Shown here in pieces: positions 1 through 10,609 of a stretch of 64,000 nucleotides of DNA (position 1 is its first letter; every line of letters starts with the position of its first letter). Location of the stretch: contig OY754339.1 in the NCBI GenBank assembly GCA_963573305.1, positions 91,481,838 to 91,545,837 of the forward strand, in the 5' to 3' direction. Source of the DNA: Pyrrhosoma nymphula (lineage: Eukaryota > Arthropoda > Insecta > Odonata > Coenagrionidae). Made by a program: the position numbers and the translations under genes. The notes below the pieces were generated by a model. That model was not told the DNA's origin and did not search any database. It was given only the letters and a program-made list of their open reading frames with translations.

Positions 1-1150
1 ATATAGAGGTTAAAAAAGGTTGGTCCAACTACCAATCCTTGTGGCACCCCGGCTTATATTACCTTTTTCTCACTTTTTATATTGTTCCATTTTACAGCAA
101 ATGTTCTGTCTCTCAGGTATGAGTCAATCCACATGAGGGCCCATCCGGGGAAGTTTTGTTCCTGGAGTTTGTAAAGTAACCCCTCATGCCATATTTTTTC
201 AAAAGCCTTGGAAATATCCAGGAAAACTCCTATCATCAATTCTTTCTTATTAAAATTGTCAGATATGTAGTCCAGGACTCTGTGGACTTGGTGGGTTGTG
301 GACATTTCCTTTTGAAATCCGAATTGGTCATCCGGAAGGAGGTCCATCTTTTTAATAATCTTAGATAGGTGTCCAATCATGCATCTTTCCAATAGTTTTC
401 CTAAGTTGGAGAGTAGTGATATTGGCCTGAAGTCTGCCGATTTGATTTTCTTCCCGCCTTTCTTTGGAATACATTTTATTATCGAGTCTTTCCACATTTT
501 GGCAAAAAGCCCTTCCTGCAGTGAAAGGTTGGCAAGCCAGAGGAACTCGTCTTTGGCTTCAGGAGGCATTTTACTTATCACTTCATTTGGTAGCCCATTT
601 TCTCCTAACACATTACCCTTAGGGAGTTTCTTAAGTGTTTCTTCCAATTCGCCAGGGGTTATTTCGGGGATAATTCCCACCTTTGATCTTTCCCTCCACT
701 CGTCAAGGTGTAAATTGCATGCTGGCGTTTTAATCTCAGATTTGTCTGGCGTGAATACCTTTTCAAGGAATTCAGCCAGATAGGAGGCTTTGTCGCTGGC
801 CGAGTAAATTTCATTTAAGCCCGTGGCTATTGATGGATTTGGGGGGGGGGGGGGGGGGGGGAAATTCGCCTCATCCTATTTGCCACACGCCATAGGGAGC
901 CATCTCCGATATTTAATTCTGCAAGTTGGGCTTCCCACTTTGCAATTCTAGCCATTTTGACTTTATCTTTGACCTCTTTGTTAAGCTTTATGAGTTTTTT
1001 CTTTAATGCTGCGTTCCGACCAGTTGGTATTGTCACCTTATGTAGTTTCTTTCCTTGATGGTTTGCATTACATCCTCACTTAATTTGAGATGTTCAGCCG
1101 GCCTTCTAGTTTTTATTGGTATGGCCTTTGTCATACCCAGTTTGAGTGCG
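1..1150 (-). pseudogene. Jockey-type LINE ORF2 fragment (reverse transcriptase)
   Basis: Remnant of the ORF2 polyprotein of a non-LTR retrotransposon, read leftwards and running off the window edge. The linker between endonuclease and RT is seen at about 1136-862, with KLIKLNKEVK and GDGSLWRVANRMRR. RT motifs follow at 680-57: IPKKGGK, FRPISLLSNLGKLLE, DQFGF and FLDISKAF. The AGVPQG motif lies at about 53-36, directly after an in-frame TAA at 54-56, so the RT core carries a nonsense codon. The linker has a frameshift near 1035, and a 21-G run at 841-861 interrupts the frame again. The order linker, fingers, palm is as expected of jockey-like ORF2. The element is dead; the family call rests on motif recognition only. 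Confidence 0.85.
841..861. repeat. 21-nt poly-G run
   Basis: An uninterrupted run of 21 G on the plus strand inside the decayed LINE, at the boundary between linker and RT. It shifts the ORF2 frame. It may be slippage or a sequencing/assembly effect. Confidence 0.95.
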
Positions 1151-1427
1151 TTTGAAGCAGTAGAGTAGCTGGGGGGGCAGAGGGAGTGAATGCCCCCCCA
1201 CCCCGTGTACTGGCACCCCTAAGTTGTGAATGTTTTCACTCTTAAGTCCTAAATACATACAAATAAATGTGTATAATGCATTGTCAATTGTCATATTTTG
1301 TACAAACCCATTCGCCTATTACATAACCAAAATTTTTAAAGTTTAGTAAACTGGTTAACACGTTCAACGTATATTTTGCAAACTCTTGCCGGCGACTAAA
1401 TTTTTTTTTTGCTAATTCTTATGTAAT
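1151..1427. other. Spacer between two LINEs, no gene seen
   Basis: No coding signal recognised. It contains a short G-rich/C-rich inverted pair (about 1170-1180 with 1191-1200) and AT-rich sequence up to the 5' truncation point of the next LINE. Confidence 0.6.
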
Positions 1428-1429
1428 AT

Positions 1430-4384
1430 ATGAGGGAAGAAGTGCTAGATCTAACGCTTTGCACCAACCCGATGGTGGATTGCATCAAAGAATGGAGGGT
1501 ATCGGGCGAAGTCACCTTGTCTGACCACCGACATATACTTTTCACACTACTCAAGGTTAATAATAAGCCAACAACGTACAGGAATCCCAGATCTACTGAC
1601 TGGAGAAAGTACAGAGAACTACTTGGGGGACTGGTTTTGCAGACTACCCATTGCAAATTCAGGAAAGTAGACGAGATTGACACTGCTGTTGATTACCTTC
1701 AGGACAGCATAATCTCTGCCTACAAAGAAAGCTGTCCCTTAAAAACCAGGAAAGAGGGAGCTAAGCTCCCCTGGTGGGACAACAAGCTGGAGCACCTTCG
1801 TAAGGAGACTAGAAGACTCTTTAACAAAGCTAAGAGGACTACAATGCCTGAGGACTGGGACAACTTTAAAGCTTCCCAACACAGGTACAAGGCAACAATC
1901 AAACGGTCTAAAAGAGAATCTTGGAAGACCTTCTGTGGCAACATGGAGGCTATTCCGCAACTTTCAAGATTCCACAAAATTATTTCAAAAGACCCAGAAG
2001 CAGGAGTGGGTGCTCTTTTGCTTCCCTCGGGTGACTTCACGACATCTGACAAGGAAGCATTAAAGCTTATGCTGGAGACACACTTTCCAGGCTTTCTGGA
2101 GGGGGAGGGGATGCATCATAGGGGGCCTCCCATCCGTCCGGCTCGGACGGAATGGAGATTGGCCTCCAGCATCGTAACATATCATGCCACTAGATGGGCG
2201 ATCTCAAGTTTCAGCCCATACAAGTCTGCTGGAGAAGATGGCATCTTCCCGGCACTTCTGCAAGAGGGACAGGAACTAATACTGTTACCAATTGTAAGAA
2301 TTTTTCGCTCCTGCCTGGCATATGGATATGTTCCTAAAACCTGGAGGACCACAAAAGTCGTCTTTATCCCTAAACCAGGAAAGACAGACTATACCAAGGC
2401 TAGTTCCTTTAGAGGAATTAGTCTTATGTCCTTCATGCTCAAAGCACTGGAGAAAATAGTGGACAGGTACATAAGAGAGGGACCGCTGAAGGACCATCCC
2501 TTACACCCGTTTCAACATGCTTATCAAAAAGGAAAGTCAGTTGAGACAGCGCTCCATAACTTAGTTTCTAGGATAGAAGGAGTACTGGAACATGGGATGT
2601 ATGGGCTGGGGGCGTTCCTGGATATAGAGGGGGCCTTCAACAATACATCCTTTGACCAAATCTGCTATGCAGCTAGGAGGCATGGGGTCCATCCACACAT
2701 TGTGAACTGGATAAGACACATGCTGGAAGAAAGAACCATCAAAGTTGTCCTAAGGGACAGCACAATGGAAGTGACCACGACCAGAGGGTGTCCACAGGGA
2801 GGGGTGCTATCTCCACTCCTATGGAATCTGGTCATTGATGAACTTATCACAAGACTTAACAAAACTGGAGCCTATACCCAGGGGTATGCAGATGATGTGG
2901 CAATCCTTATCGTCGGCAAATACCTGGATACTGTCTCCGGACTTATGCAAAAAGCCCTAGACAGAACGATGGTCTGGTGCAACGAAACAGGATTGACGGT
3001 GAATCCTGATAAAACTAAGCTCATATTGTTTACCAATAAGAGGAAGAGAGATGGTTTCGACCCTCCTTCACTTCAAGGCAGGATCCTACAGCCATCCCGA
3101 TCGGTCAAGTACCTCGGAGTCATTTTGGACACCAAACTCAACTGGGAAGAGCATCTTGAGGTTAAAATCAAGAAAGCATGCGCCTCCCTATGGATCTGCA
3201 GAAGGGCCCTCGGTAAAACCTGGGGACTTCAGCCAAAATCGATAAAATGGATCTACTCTGCAGTGGTGAAGCCCGCCTTTCTACACTGTTCAATTGTCTG
3301 GTGGAAGAAGACAAGGCAGCTTAACGCAAGGTGCAAGCTCAACCACCTACAAAGAATGGCCTGTATGGGAATCACGGGAGCTATGAGAACGACTCCCACC
3401 CTGGCCCTTGAAACCCTACTGAGCCTCGCACCACTTTATGTGGAGGTCGAAACTCAAGCTAGGATGGCGGTCTATCGTCTCAAGAGACAGGGACAATGGA
3501 GTGACAGGGGAAGTTTCTCTGGTCACAGACAACTATGGACGGAGCTCAGGGAGTCGAACCCCATTTGCGAAATGGGTACAGACGACATGACAGTCACATT
3601 CAAGAAAACATCGCCTCTCTTCAAAACCCACTTCCCAACAAGGGAATGGTGGGACAAGGAAGGAGGTAAGGACAATGGAGCATATGTCTGGTTTACAGAT
3701 GGCTCCAGGAAAGAAGGAAGAGCAGGAGCAGGAATATACTGCCGCCGACCTGACAAAAGGCTCTCAATTTCTCTGGGGGAGCATGCTACAGTCTTTCAGG
3801 CAGAGGTCTACGCCTTGCTGACCTGTGCCCAGATCGCTAAAGATATCTGCCGCAAAGGCAGACAAATTCGCATATGCACCGATAGTCAAGCAGCTTTAAA
3901 AGCTCTCACTTCCCCATGGTGCAAATCAAGACTACTGCTGGAATGTCGGGAAGCACTGGACTCCCTCAGCAGGCAGAGCAAGGTTGAACTTTTCTGGGTC
4001 CCTGGTCACACAGGTATAACCGGAAACGAGATAGCAGATGAACTGGCTAAGGAAGGCTCGAATGCGATCCCAGTTGGACCAGAGCCTTTCATCCCTATTG
4101 AACCCTCTTTAGGGATCGCGAAGATCAAAGAGTGGAACCTAGCTCAACACTCAGAGATCTGGAAAAATGTTCAGGGGCTTAGGCAAGCCAAGCTCCTAAT
4201 AAAAGGACCCAAACCGGGACTATCAAGAAAGCTTCTCTCACTAGATAGAAGACAACTTCGTACGATAGTGGGACTGCTTACTGGACACTATCTGGTTATG
4301 AGGCACCTTCATCTCCTGAGAATTACAGACTCGGCGAAATGCAGATGGTGCGAGGAAGAGGACGAAACAACATCACACGTACTC
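1430..4384 (+). CDS. LINE ORF2: endonuclease tail, reverse transcriptase, RNase H (interrupted)
   Basis: Copies element RNA into DNA at a nicked chromosomal target. The open frame is 985 codons up to the interruption and has no internal stop. Domains in order: C-terminal end of an APE-type endonuclease (SDH at 31-33); RT with FIPKPGK (312-318), FRGISLMS (327-334), catalytic FLDIEGAF (396-403), GCPQGGVLSPLLWN (453-466) and YADD (486-489); RNase H with acidic and histidine residues in TDGS (756-759), AEVYAL (791-796), TDSQ (817-820) and GHTGITGNEIAD (859-870); then the first half of a CCHC-like finger, CRWC (971-974) and H983. The finger's last part is displaced to 5986. The ATG at 1430 lies inside the endonuclease, so it is the truncation point and not a native start. 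The frame is well preserved, so the copy is fairly young, but it cannot be functional. Confidence 0.92.
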
Positions 4385-4559
4385 CCCTATTGAAAATGCC
4401 CAATGGGAATTTTTTTTCCCACAGTAATTTGACAATGGGAACTCGAGCACTTTCCTATAGGAAATATTTTTTAAATTTTCCCGTTGGAAATTTCCTATAG
4501 GAAATAATTTTCCTATAGGAAAAGTCTCATATACATAACATTTAAAAAAAACGCCACCT

Positions 4560-4632
4560 CGAGGATGGACCCGGGGACCTTGTGTTCATGAGTCGCCTAC
4601 TGTGACCATTGCACCAACTGACTGCGTTGAAG
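4560..4632 (-). other. Degenerate tRNA-like module (pol III box A/box B)
   Basis: Read on the minus strand, AGTTGGTGCAATGGTCAC (4602-4619) resembles a tRNA D-arm/box A, and GGTCCCCGGGTCCATCC (4563-4579) a TpsiC arm/box B at normal spacing. The anticodon stem does not pair, so this is a tRNA-derived relic or SINE head, not a tRNA gene. It lies entirely within inverted-repeat element 1. Confidence 0.5.
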
Positions 4633-4757
4633 GGATGGCGATCTCATAGGTATAAATTTGGCATGCTAAGCGTGACGCAGAAAAAAAGTGGGGTACAGTA
4701 TTTGACGGGAATTACTGGACGCTACAGTACAAATACCGTGCATTTGCCCAAATAATC

Positions 4758-4779
4758 AATATATATATATATATATATT
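4758..4779. repeat. (AT)n microsatellite
   Basis: About 11 AT units inside inverted-repeat element 1. Confidence 0.9.
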
Positions 4780-5394
4780 ACTTGAATCAATTTCAGGGGT
4801 AGTGTATTTCGTGATAAAAGAACTCCAATGAACTCAAATTTGAGAGAGAGAGAAAGAGGATTGCAGACCTACAGAGTCATAAGGCCGTTTTACTCGGGGC
4901 ACGAAATTGCACAACTTCTGCATCTGCAAAAACTGCATTTTTTCTCAATCGGGCGTGCAATCATTTTCAAATTAGAGCAGAATCTATTTGACACCTCGCG
5001 TTCATGCATTCACGCATGCGTTCTTGCAATTCACGGTTTTACACCATGCAATTTGAAAATGCACGTTCGTACGTACATCAGATTGTACGTGTCCCGTGTA
5101 AAACGCCGGGCAAAGTGAGAAGAACTTCATGTGTTATGCCAGATATATTTTGCGTTGCACTGGAATTGGAATGGAACTTGGCAACGGAACCTACTATGTG
5201 AGTTCCATACCGGTGAACCATTTTTTAATGAATTTCTACTTTTTCTTAAAAATTTTTTATTGACAATAATGTTTTAATTGTAAATGAAATATTGTAAAAA
5301 CTTGTCATGTATGGTGATGTATGCATTATATTTGTGAGAATGCAGAACCAAAAAAAAAGAAATATTTTTTTTAAATTTCGAATTAATTAGAATT

Positions 5395-5965
5395 TTTCGC
5401 ACTATGGGAAATATTCTTAATGTTCCTATGGTAAATATTTGTGCTATAGAAATATTGCTAATTCCTATAGGAAACCTTTTTCCATTGTCAAATATTCATG
5501 CTATGGGAAAATTTCTCATAACTATATAGGGTTATTTCTCATTCCTATAGGAAAATATATTCGTGCTATAGGAAAATTTCTCATCCCAATAGGAAAATTT
5601 CGCGTTCCTTTAGGAAATTTCTCGTTCTTATAGGAAAATATTCGTCCAATAGGAATATTTCTCGTTCCTATAGGAAATTTCTCGTTCCTATAGGAAAATA
5701 TTCGTCCAATAGGAATATTTCTCGTTCCTATAGGAAATTTCTCGTTCCTATAGGAAAATATTCGTCCTATAGGAGAATTTCTCGTTCCTATAGGAAAATA
5801 TTCGTCCTATAGGAAAATTTCTCGTTCCTATAGGAAAATTTCTCGTTCCTATAGGAAACTTTCTTGTACCTATAGGAAATTTATTGTTCCTATAGGAAGC
5901 TTCATCGTTCCTGTAGGAAATTGCAATTCCTATAGGAATTTACATAATTCCTATAGGAAACCAAT
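5395..5965. repeat. Array of the 12-bp palindrome TTCCTATAGGAA
   Basis: Roughly twenty copies of TTCCTATAGGAA or close variants, joined by 8-20 nt connectors such as ATTTCTCG and ATATTCG. Two or three copies also occur near the left end (about 4455-4525). Each unit is its own reverse complement, so the array can fold in many registers. Subterminal short repeats of this sort often bind a transposase; that role is inferred. Confidence 0.92.
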
Positions 5966-5985
5966 GGGGCATTTTCAATAGGGTC

Positions 5986-6117
5986 TGCAAGTGTCCCGCC
6001 TTGATGAGGACTAGAGTTAGGCATCTGGGCTCACCAGTTTTGGAACTAGATGAAGTCAGTGGTATCCCCGTGGAGGACATGTTATCCTTTAGCAGGGCGA
6101 CTGGACTCTATGGGTGA
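5986..6117 (+). CDS. Displaced C-terminus of the LINE ORF2
   Basis: 43 codons and a TGA (6115-6117). They match the end of the related minus-strand LINE at 16.7-17.0 kb: CPALMRTRVRHLGSP here against CSALMRTRNRCLGSP there. The segment supplies the last Cys of the zinc-finger-like motif begun at 4340-4384. It is separated from the rest of the ORF by inverted-repeat element 1. Confidence 0.88.
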   Translation, partial: CKCPALMRTRVRHLGSPVLELDEVSGIPVEDMLSFSRATGLYG

Positions 6118-6192
6118 CCACATATATGGTGGCTAGCACAATGGACCATTAGGTCTAAGTGCCCTAGGTCCTCCTTAGAGGAACTCCACCAA

Positions 6193-6217
6193 TAGCTAAT
6201 CTAATCTAATCTAATCT
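6193..6217 (+). repeat. (TAATC)n LINE 3' tail
   Basis: Four to five TAATC units mark the 3' end of the LINE. The minus-strand relative at 16.64 kb ends in the same motif, so this is the native tail of the family. Confidence 0.85.
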
Positions 6218-6646
6218 AGCTATTTTCCATGTGGGAAGTTATGTAATGATTCATTATTTTTCCCCCATTCTGCTGCTTTTTACCATGGAGAGATGATTCA
6301 GTTTACCTAAATCATTCACTCAAATCATTTATGGCTGGGATAACTTGATAGAGATGAGATTAACATAAAATACTATGTTTTTCTAATTTAAACACCCAGA
6401 GTTCTCCAAAACATATTGATTAAAACACCCTCTTCAGCCCTATGAATTCAGTATGAGTTAACTAATGTATTGAATGTAATTCAATGATGTGTTCTTGCTA
6501 CTTCAGCATTAACTGTCACTTGACAAAGCATTCCTTAAATTATGGAATTAAAAATTAAAGCTGCAAGGGCTTTTTTGGTACAGAGGAGAATAAAATCTGT
6601 TTCCATAGTTGAATGTGATTTCCAATAAATAACTTTCAATTTACAG
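6218..6646 (+). other. Non-coding flank (probable intron) ahead of the lectin exon
   Basis: No ORF or repeat recognised. It ends with a pyrimidine-rich tract and the acceptor TTTACAG immediately before 6647, so it is read as the intron upstream of the lectin exon. Confidence 0.5.
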
Positions 6647-6913
6647 TTCCACCTCCTGTTCCAAATGATTACGAGCTATTCCCAGTAGTTGGCCTCTACA
6701 AGTTTCAACAAGAAGTTATCCCCAACTTTGATGAGGCCAATGCTGCATGCTTCATGGAAGGTGGCCACCTGACCATTCTCAATTCACAAGAGGAGTCCAA
6801 TGTCGTGATACAGTTTTGGAAACGCAACCCTCGTACCAATAATTTTAAACACAATTTTGCTTTTATTGGGTTTCATGACCGAATGAAAGAGGGTGAATAC
6901 ATAACTATATTTG
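6647..6913 (+). CDS. C-type lectin-like domain, N-terminal exon
   Basis: Codes for the first half of a C-type lectin-like fold of the insect hemolymph LPS-binding type, a secreted pattern-recognition family. Visible motifs: YELFPVVGLYKF, then the helix-2 region with Cys (NFDEANAACFMEGGHLTILN) and AFIGFHDRMKEGEY ahead of the long loop. The exon is bounded by an acceptor (TTTACAG, 6640-6646) and a donor (G|GTAAGC, 6914). It starts after the first base of a codon and ends with one base of a Gly codon, matching the phase of the exon at 11470. All 88 codons are open. No signal peptide is present, so earlier exons must lie upstream. The partner exon is damaged, so the locus is probably a pseudogene. 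Confidence 0.85.
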
Positions 6914-7459
6914 GTAAGCAAATAAACGCTAATGATCACTCTTCGAAATAAAGACACAGGTTTAGATTAATATTTGTCCAGAAATTAGTGGCATAAATTT
7001 TGGGGAAGGATAATGTCATCAATCTTGTGTTCAACTTAACACATTCAATGAGGGTCGCGAATTTAAGGAAGACCCTAGAATCGGATATCATTTTTTTTAA
7101 AACCTAAAGTTAAAAGAACCACATCGATTGATGTGGTACCAAGTATCAGCTTGGACGGGATCACATCAATTTCTATGCTCTGTGCTGAATGTGTTATGGA
7201 CTGCAAGAGCCACTTTTTGGTTTTAAAAAAATCACTAGCATTACAACTCTGCTATTTAAACCACATAATAATAAATTGGCTTCGTGTAATGAAAAAGCCA
7301 ATCTGGTCATTTTTTATAGTCTTTTGTTGGATAAATATATTGTTTCTGAATTTAGTATGAAAAAATTTCTATCCATAGAGTTCACTAATAGTATTTCTTT
7401 TTCTATGAGCATATTATCAAAGAATAATGTGTATATCATGGACAGAGCAAAGAACTAAT

Positions 7460-7742
7460 GCCTCCATTTTAGCCCAATTGAAAATTGCATACAGAGACCC
7501 GACTGCTGCCAACAATTCTTCGCAATTGTCTCAAATTCTTCGGCCAGTCATAAGGCGCAATGGGTTAGAGAAGATAGTACTCGAAGTCAAGGTCTGGGGG
7601 AAAAAGGCCACAAGGATGCCCACCACTAAGATTGACAGATCAATTAAGACCCTCACCAAACTGAGCTGAAAACTGAAGATGAGCGAAGCAGTCCACCCGG
7701 CCCAAGATAGAGAGAACTGGCATCAGAATGTACATAATGCAC
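7460..7742 (+). pseudogene. LINE 3'-end fragment (RT C-terminus)
   Basis: A short relic in the lectin intron. The plus strand reads RRNGLEKIVLEVKVWGKKA, then TKIDRSIKTLTKLS, then, after a frame change near 7667, AVHPAQDRENWH. This is the well-conserved tail of RT proteins of many animal LINEs (…GLEKLILEGKVEGKR…, …AQDRERWR…). The conserved Arg/Gly-rich segment is mutated and no RT catalytic motif is present. The clade is not resolved. Confidence 0.65.
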
Positions 7743-7841
7743 GCTCTTAGTCCATTTGGGTCACACAGCTCAATTTCGAGCTAATGACTGAGAGAGATGA
7801 GCATATTTTTATTTTAATGATTGTTAAAAATTGGTGACAGT

Positions 7842-8110
7842 CAGGGGCGGCGTGTCCAGGGTGGGAAGGCGAGGATTTCTGCCCGGGCCCCGCACTAGGT
7901 TTCGGGCTGGGGTCCTTTGAACAGCCAGCAGACCAAACATCTCTAAGTAAAAGTACAATTTTGTCATACTGTACATAAATACCTATGAAATTGTAGCTTA
8001 ACATGTTTTTAACGCACATATTTTTTTCAGAAAGGGGGAGGGGGGTTACAAAAACCGGGCCCCTCTGGAAGTGCAGCGGCCCGGGCCCCTGAGCACCCAC
8101 GCCACCCCTG
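7842..8110. mobile_element. hAT-type MITE (8-bp TSD)
   Basis: A 269-bp GC-rich element starting CAGGGGCGGCGTG and ending CACGCCACCCCTG, imperfect inverted repeats of about 13 bp. It is flanked by an identical 8-bp duplication, GTGACAGT (7834-7841 and 8111-8118). CAGGG-type ends with an 8-bp TSD are the hAT signature. There is no coding capacity. It is inserted in the lectin intron. Confidence 0.9.
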
Positions 8111-8229
8111 GTGACAGTAGTCACATCCTAAGCTCTATACATTAGCTAAAAAGTATTAATGGATCACATATCAATCAGAATGGATTGTTGTATCACTTTT
8201 TACAGAGCCTTCACGATCTTCAAATCCCA

Positions 8230-8653
8230 CAAAGTTAACATTATAACAACCCCAATAGGCAAAACCTCTCATTACAACATGAACCCACACCTTGAGGGCC
8301 TCAAAGCATTGAAGCACTTCTTTTCCCTCTCCCATCCCCCTTTCTAATTGTAAGCATTTAATGAAAGGGTCTTCCATGTCCCCTCCACAGATTTCCTCTA
8401 CAAGGATTCCAAACTTGGCCTTAAACTGAATTCCCTCTCCTTCACAGATAAAATTACTCTACGAATCAGGGGCACAGCTATGAGAATGAGAATGGCTCCA
8501 TCATGCACCCATTCAAATATATTTCTACCAGAGGAAAGTTTACTATCTTCACAATTCCTTAAGCCCTTCTTCTGGGTCATGTTCATTGATGGCATCTTCT
8601 CATCTGGACACACAGCTCTAAGTCCTTCTCCGTCTTCCTATCCAACCTCAATT
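8230..8653 (+). pseudogene. Penelope-like element RT fragment, part 1
   Basis: A degenerate PLE reverse transcriptase. The plus strand shows HLEGLKALKHFFSLSHPP (palm entry), DFLYKDSKLGLKLNSLSF, a motif aligned with the PLE 'G-TAMG-RMAPS-ANIF' block (RGTAMRMRMAPSCTHSNIF) and FIDGIF in place of the catalytic F-I/V-D-D-I/V-F. The second catalytic Asp is therefore Gly, and the copy is dead. Sequence breaks at 8653 where a hAT-like element is inserted and resumes at 9609. Confidence 0.7.
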
Positions 8654-9608
8654 CAAGGGCATATCCAGCTCAAAACTGAAGGGGGGCAGCTTTCTGAATT
8701 CAACCCCATGGGGGAGGGGGTGACATACAATAATATACAATAACAAAAGGGAGAACAGTGAACCATATTTATTTTTAAAAATATATAAATTCTTGAACAA
8801 TAGTTTTGAAAATCTGTGGAGGTGCCCCAATAAAATAATTCACAGTCACATAAGAAAGAACATCATTTATCAAAAAAAATTCATTCTTGAACAATTGTTT
8901 GGGGGAATTAGCTGCGAATTTTTTTAACTACAGCTTCCACTAATTGCTCCTTGTTTGCGAAAACTCATTGTGAAAAACCGATCTTAGCTATGTTTCAGTT
9001 TGGCGAAGGGAGCTGAATGAGTGCTTAATAGTGATTTTTGTGCAGAGCAGTGAAAGAAATATCAGTATATCGCCTTTCTAATGGTCGAGAAAAACAATTC
9101 CCTCTTTTTTGAAACTTCAATGATGTCTGGCACCTCCTGTATGTACCCCATTCCACATTTTAAACCTCAATTCCTTTTCTCCATTGAAGCCTTCCAAATT
9201 GTAAAAATTTGTGCAAGACAACTTCATTCCAATTCCCTAAAGAAACATCTCTGATGATGCTTGGATGAAAATGTGTCAATGAAAATGCAGGAGATTTATC
9301 TCAAGAAAATCTGACTTCTAAAGATGATATGATGGAATCCAAGCAAGGAATTATTAGTGACCTTTGCCAAAATTCAGATTGATTTCTGGCCGGGGGGTTG
9401 ATTCTATGCCAACAATGCGAGTGGCGGTTATATTAACATTCAAATTCATAAACAGTTTCTTTCAAAATGTGGAAATACCAACAGGCAACCTGTCAATCAA
9501 TTTTCAGAAATTTGTACTTTATATTTGTTGCTATTTTATTTTTAAAATTTTCCCTGCTGGAAGGGGGGGCAGCTGCCTCTCCTTGCCCCCCTCCTGGATA
9601 TGCCCTTG
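8654..9608. mobile_element. hAT-like non-autonomous element inside the PLE
   Basis: A 955-bp element with 15-bp perfect inverted ends, CAAGGGCATATCCAG and CTGGATATGCCCTTG. It is flanked by near-identical 8-mers, CCTCAATT (8646-8653) and CCTCAAGT (9609-9616). G-rich tracts with a GGGGGGCAGC core lie just inside both ends. No transposase recognised. It splits the PLE fragment and is therefore younger than it. Confidence 0.8.
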
Positions 9609-9800
9609 CCTCAAGTCCTTACGTTCTGTCTATTTCACCTCCAGCACCCACATCAAAGTGAAACTTATTCCTCTTATAACAAAGGTCTTACTTCCTTGCA
9701 CATAAAACGCACCAACCCCATCATACCAGATATTCCATTCCATTCTCCTATTTGATCTGCGCACTCTGTATCTACAACTCCCAAAATCTCTCGACAGTGT
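9609..9800 (+). pseudogene. Penelope-like element RT fragment, part 2
   Basis: Continues part 1 after the hAT-like insertion. Readable pieces in shifting frames include FTSSTHIKVK, TSLHIKRTNP and YSILLFDLRTLY, which correspond to the PLE thumb region (…TSLYIKPTN…, …PYSLALRLRRI…). Several frameshifts are needed; the downstream GIY-YIG part is absent. Confidence 0.5.
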
Positions 9801-10609
9801 CCATCACCATCATTCTTGGCACTACAGCCTGTGCATTTAGGGCCTTACTCTTTATACTGTACCTCATCTATCGGATGAAAACCATAAAGCATCATACATT
9901 TTGATTCGATGATTTAACCTTTATAAGCCGACATTTAATTGACTGAAATTTTTCTGGGCATTTAAGATAAACACACATAACCAAGTGGTCCCTAAAGTTC
10001 CCATTCAGCAAGCAGGACTCATTTATTGGTGAGAACAAAAGTTCCCTTTGTGTGGATAAAGGTTCACATAGAAAAGGACTTGTGTTGAAAGCCTCTTGAA
10101 CCTGTGATGAAACTGTAATGAAGGGCTTCAATCTGTCTTGAAACCATTGGCAGCCCCAAGGGCGGTGGCCAATCGTGCTCAAATTTTCTGATTCGGTATA
10201 GTTCATGATTATTTATTCAATATGCCAAATTGTTAGTTGAAACTCACTTGACTTCCTTTGATACTTCATACTATGTGGAAACTATAATTTCTGTATTGAA
10301 ACTTATTTGCTTTGAAAACTGAAGAAAGGAAATAATTCTCTATCTGTGGTACATAACCAGGCTCCATTATTAATAGACAACGAATTTGAAGAAGCATCTT
10401 CCCGGTATGTTTAGCCCGCGGTTCATATTTCGCCAAAAATTATGTCAAAAATGGGAAGTTTGAAAACGATTCGGAGAGACATGTTCAGCCAGCATATACT
10501 TCACTGAAAGATTTGCGTAATTAATTTCCATTATACTTTATATTTTTTCTACATTTGGTACATTTAGCAGTTTTCTCCTTTCAACATTTCCACAAGTTAT
10601 TAATAGTAA
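9801..10609. other. Lectin intron sequence, no feature recognised
   Basis: AT-rich, no coding motif on either strand. A few short open frames have no recognisable content. Confidence 0.5.

Larger units (their letters stand above)
4385..5983. mobile_element. CCC...GGG inverted-repeat element 1 (2-bp TSD)
   Basis: Its ends are CCCTATTGAAAATGCC (left) and the exact complement GGCATTTTCAATAGGG (right), a 16-bp perfect terminal inverted repeat. It is flanked by TC on both sides (4383-4384 and 5984-5985). Removing the element and one TC rejoins the LINE codons in frame (CTC then TGC), which fixes the boundaries to the base. No transposase-like ORF is visible, so it is non-autonomous. Inside are a tRNA-like module (4560-4632), an AT microsatellite and a dense array of a TTCCTATAGGAA-type palindrome. 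The superfamily is not assigned; 2-bp duplications are known in CACTA/EnSpm elements, but the ends here are not CACT. Confidence 0.88.
1428..6217 (+). mobile_element. 5'-truncated I-group-like LINE with RNase H, split by a DNA element
   Basis: A non-LTR retrotransposon truncated within its endonuclease domain and ending in a short (TAATC)n tail at about 6193-6217. Coding sequence occupies 1430-4384 and resumes at 5986-6117; the stretch between is a separate inverted-repeat element with a 2-bp target duplication. The 3'UTR (6118-6192) resembles the 3' end of the minus-strand copy at 16.6-17.3 kb, which also ends in repeated AATCT. RT followed by RNase H is typical of the I, R1 and LOA groups; I cannot choose between them. 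It appears to sit in sequence upstream of the lectin exon at 6647. Confidence 0.88.

Noticed and set aside
5395..5965. CRISPR array
   Set aside because: Units are 12-bp palindromes with irregular, partly repeated connectors of 8-20 nt in an animal genome; there is no unique-spacer pattern and no cas genes.
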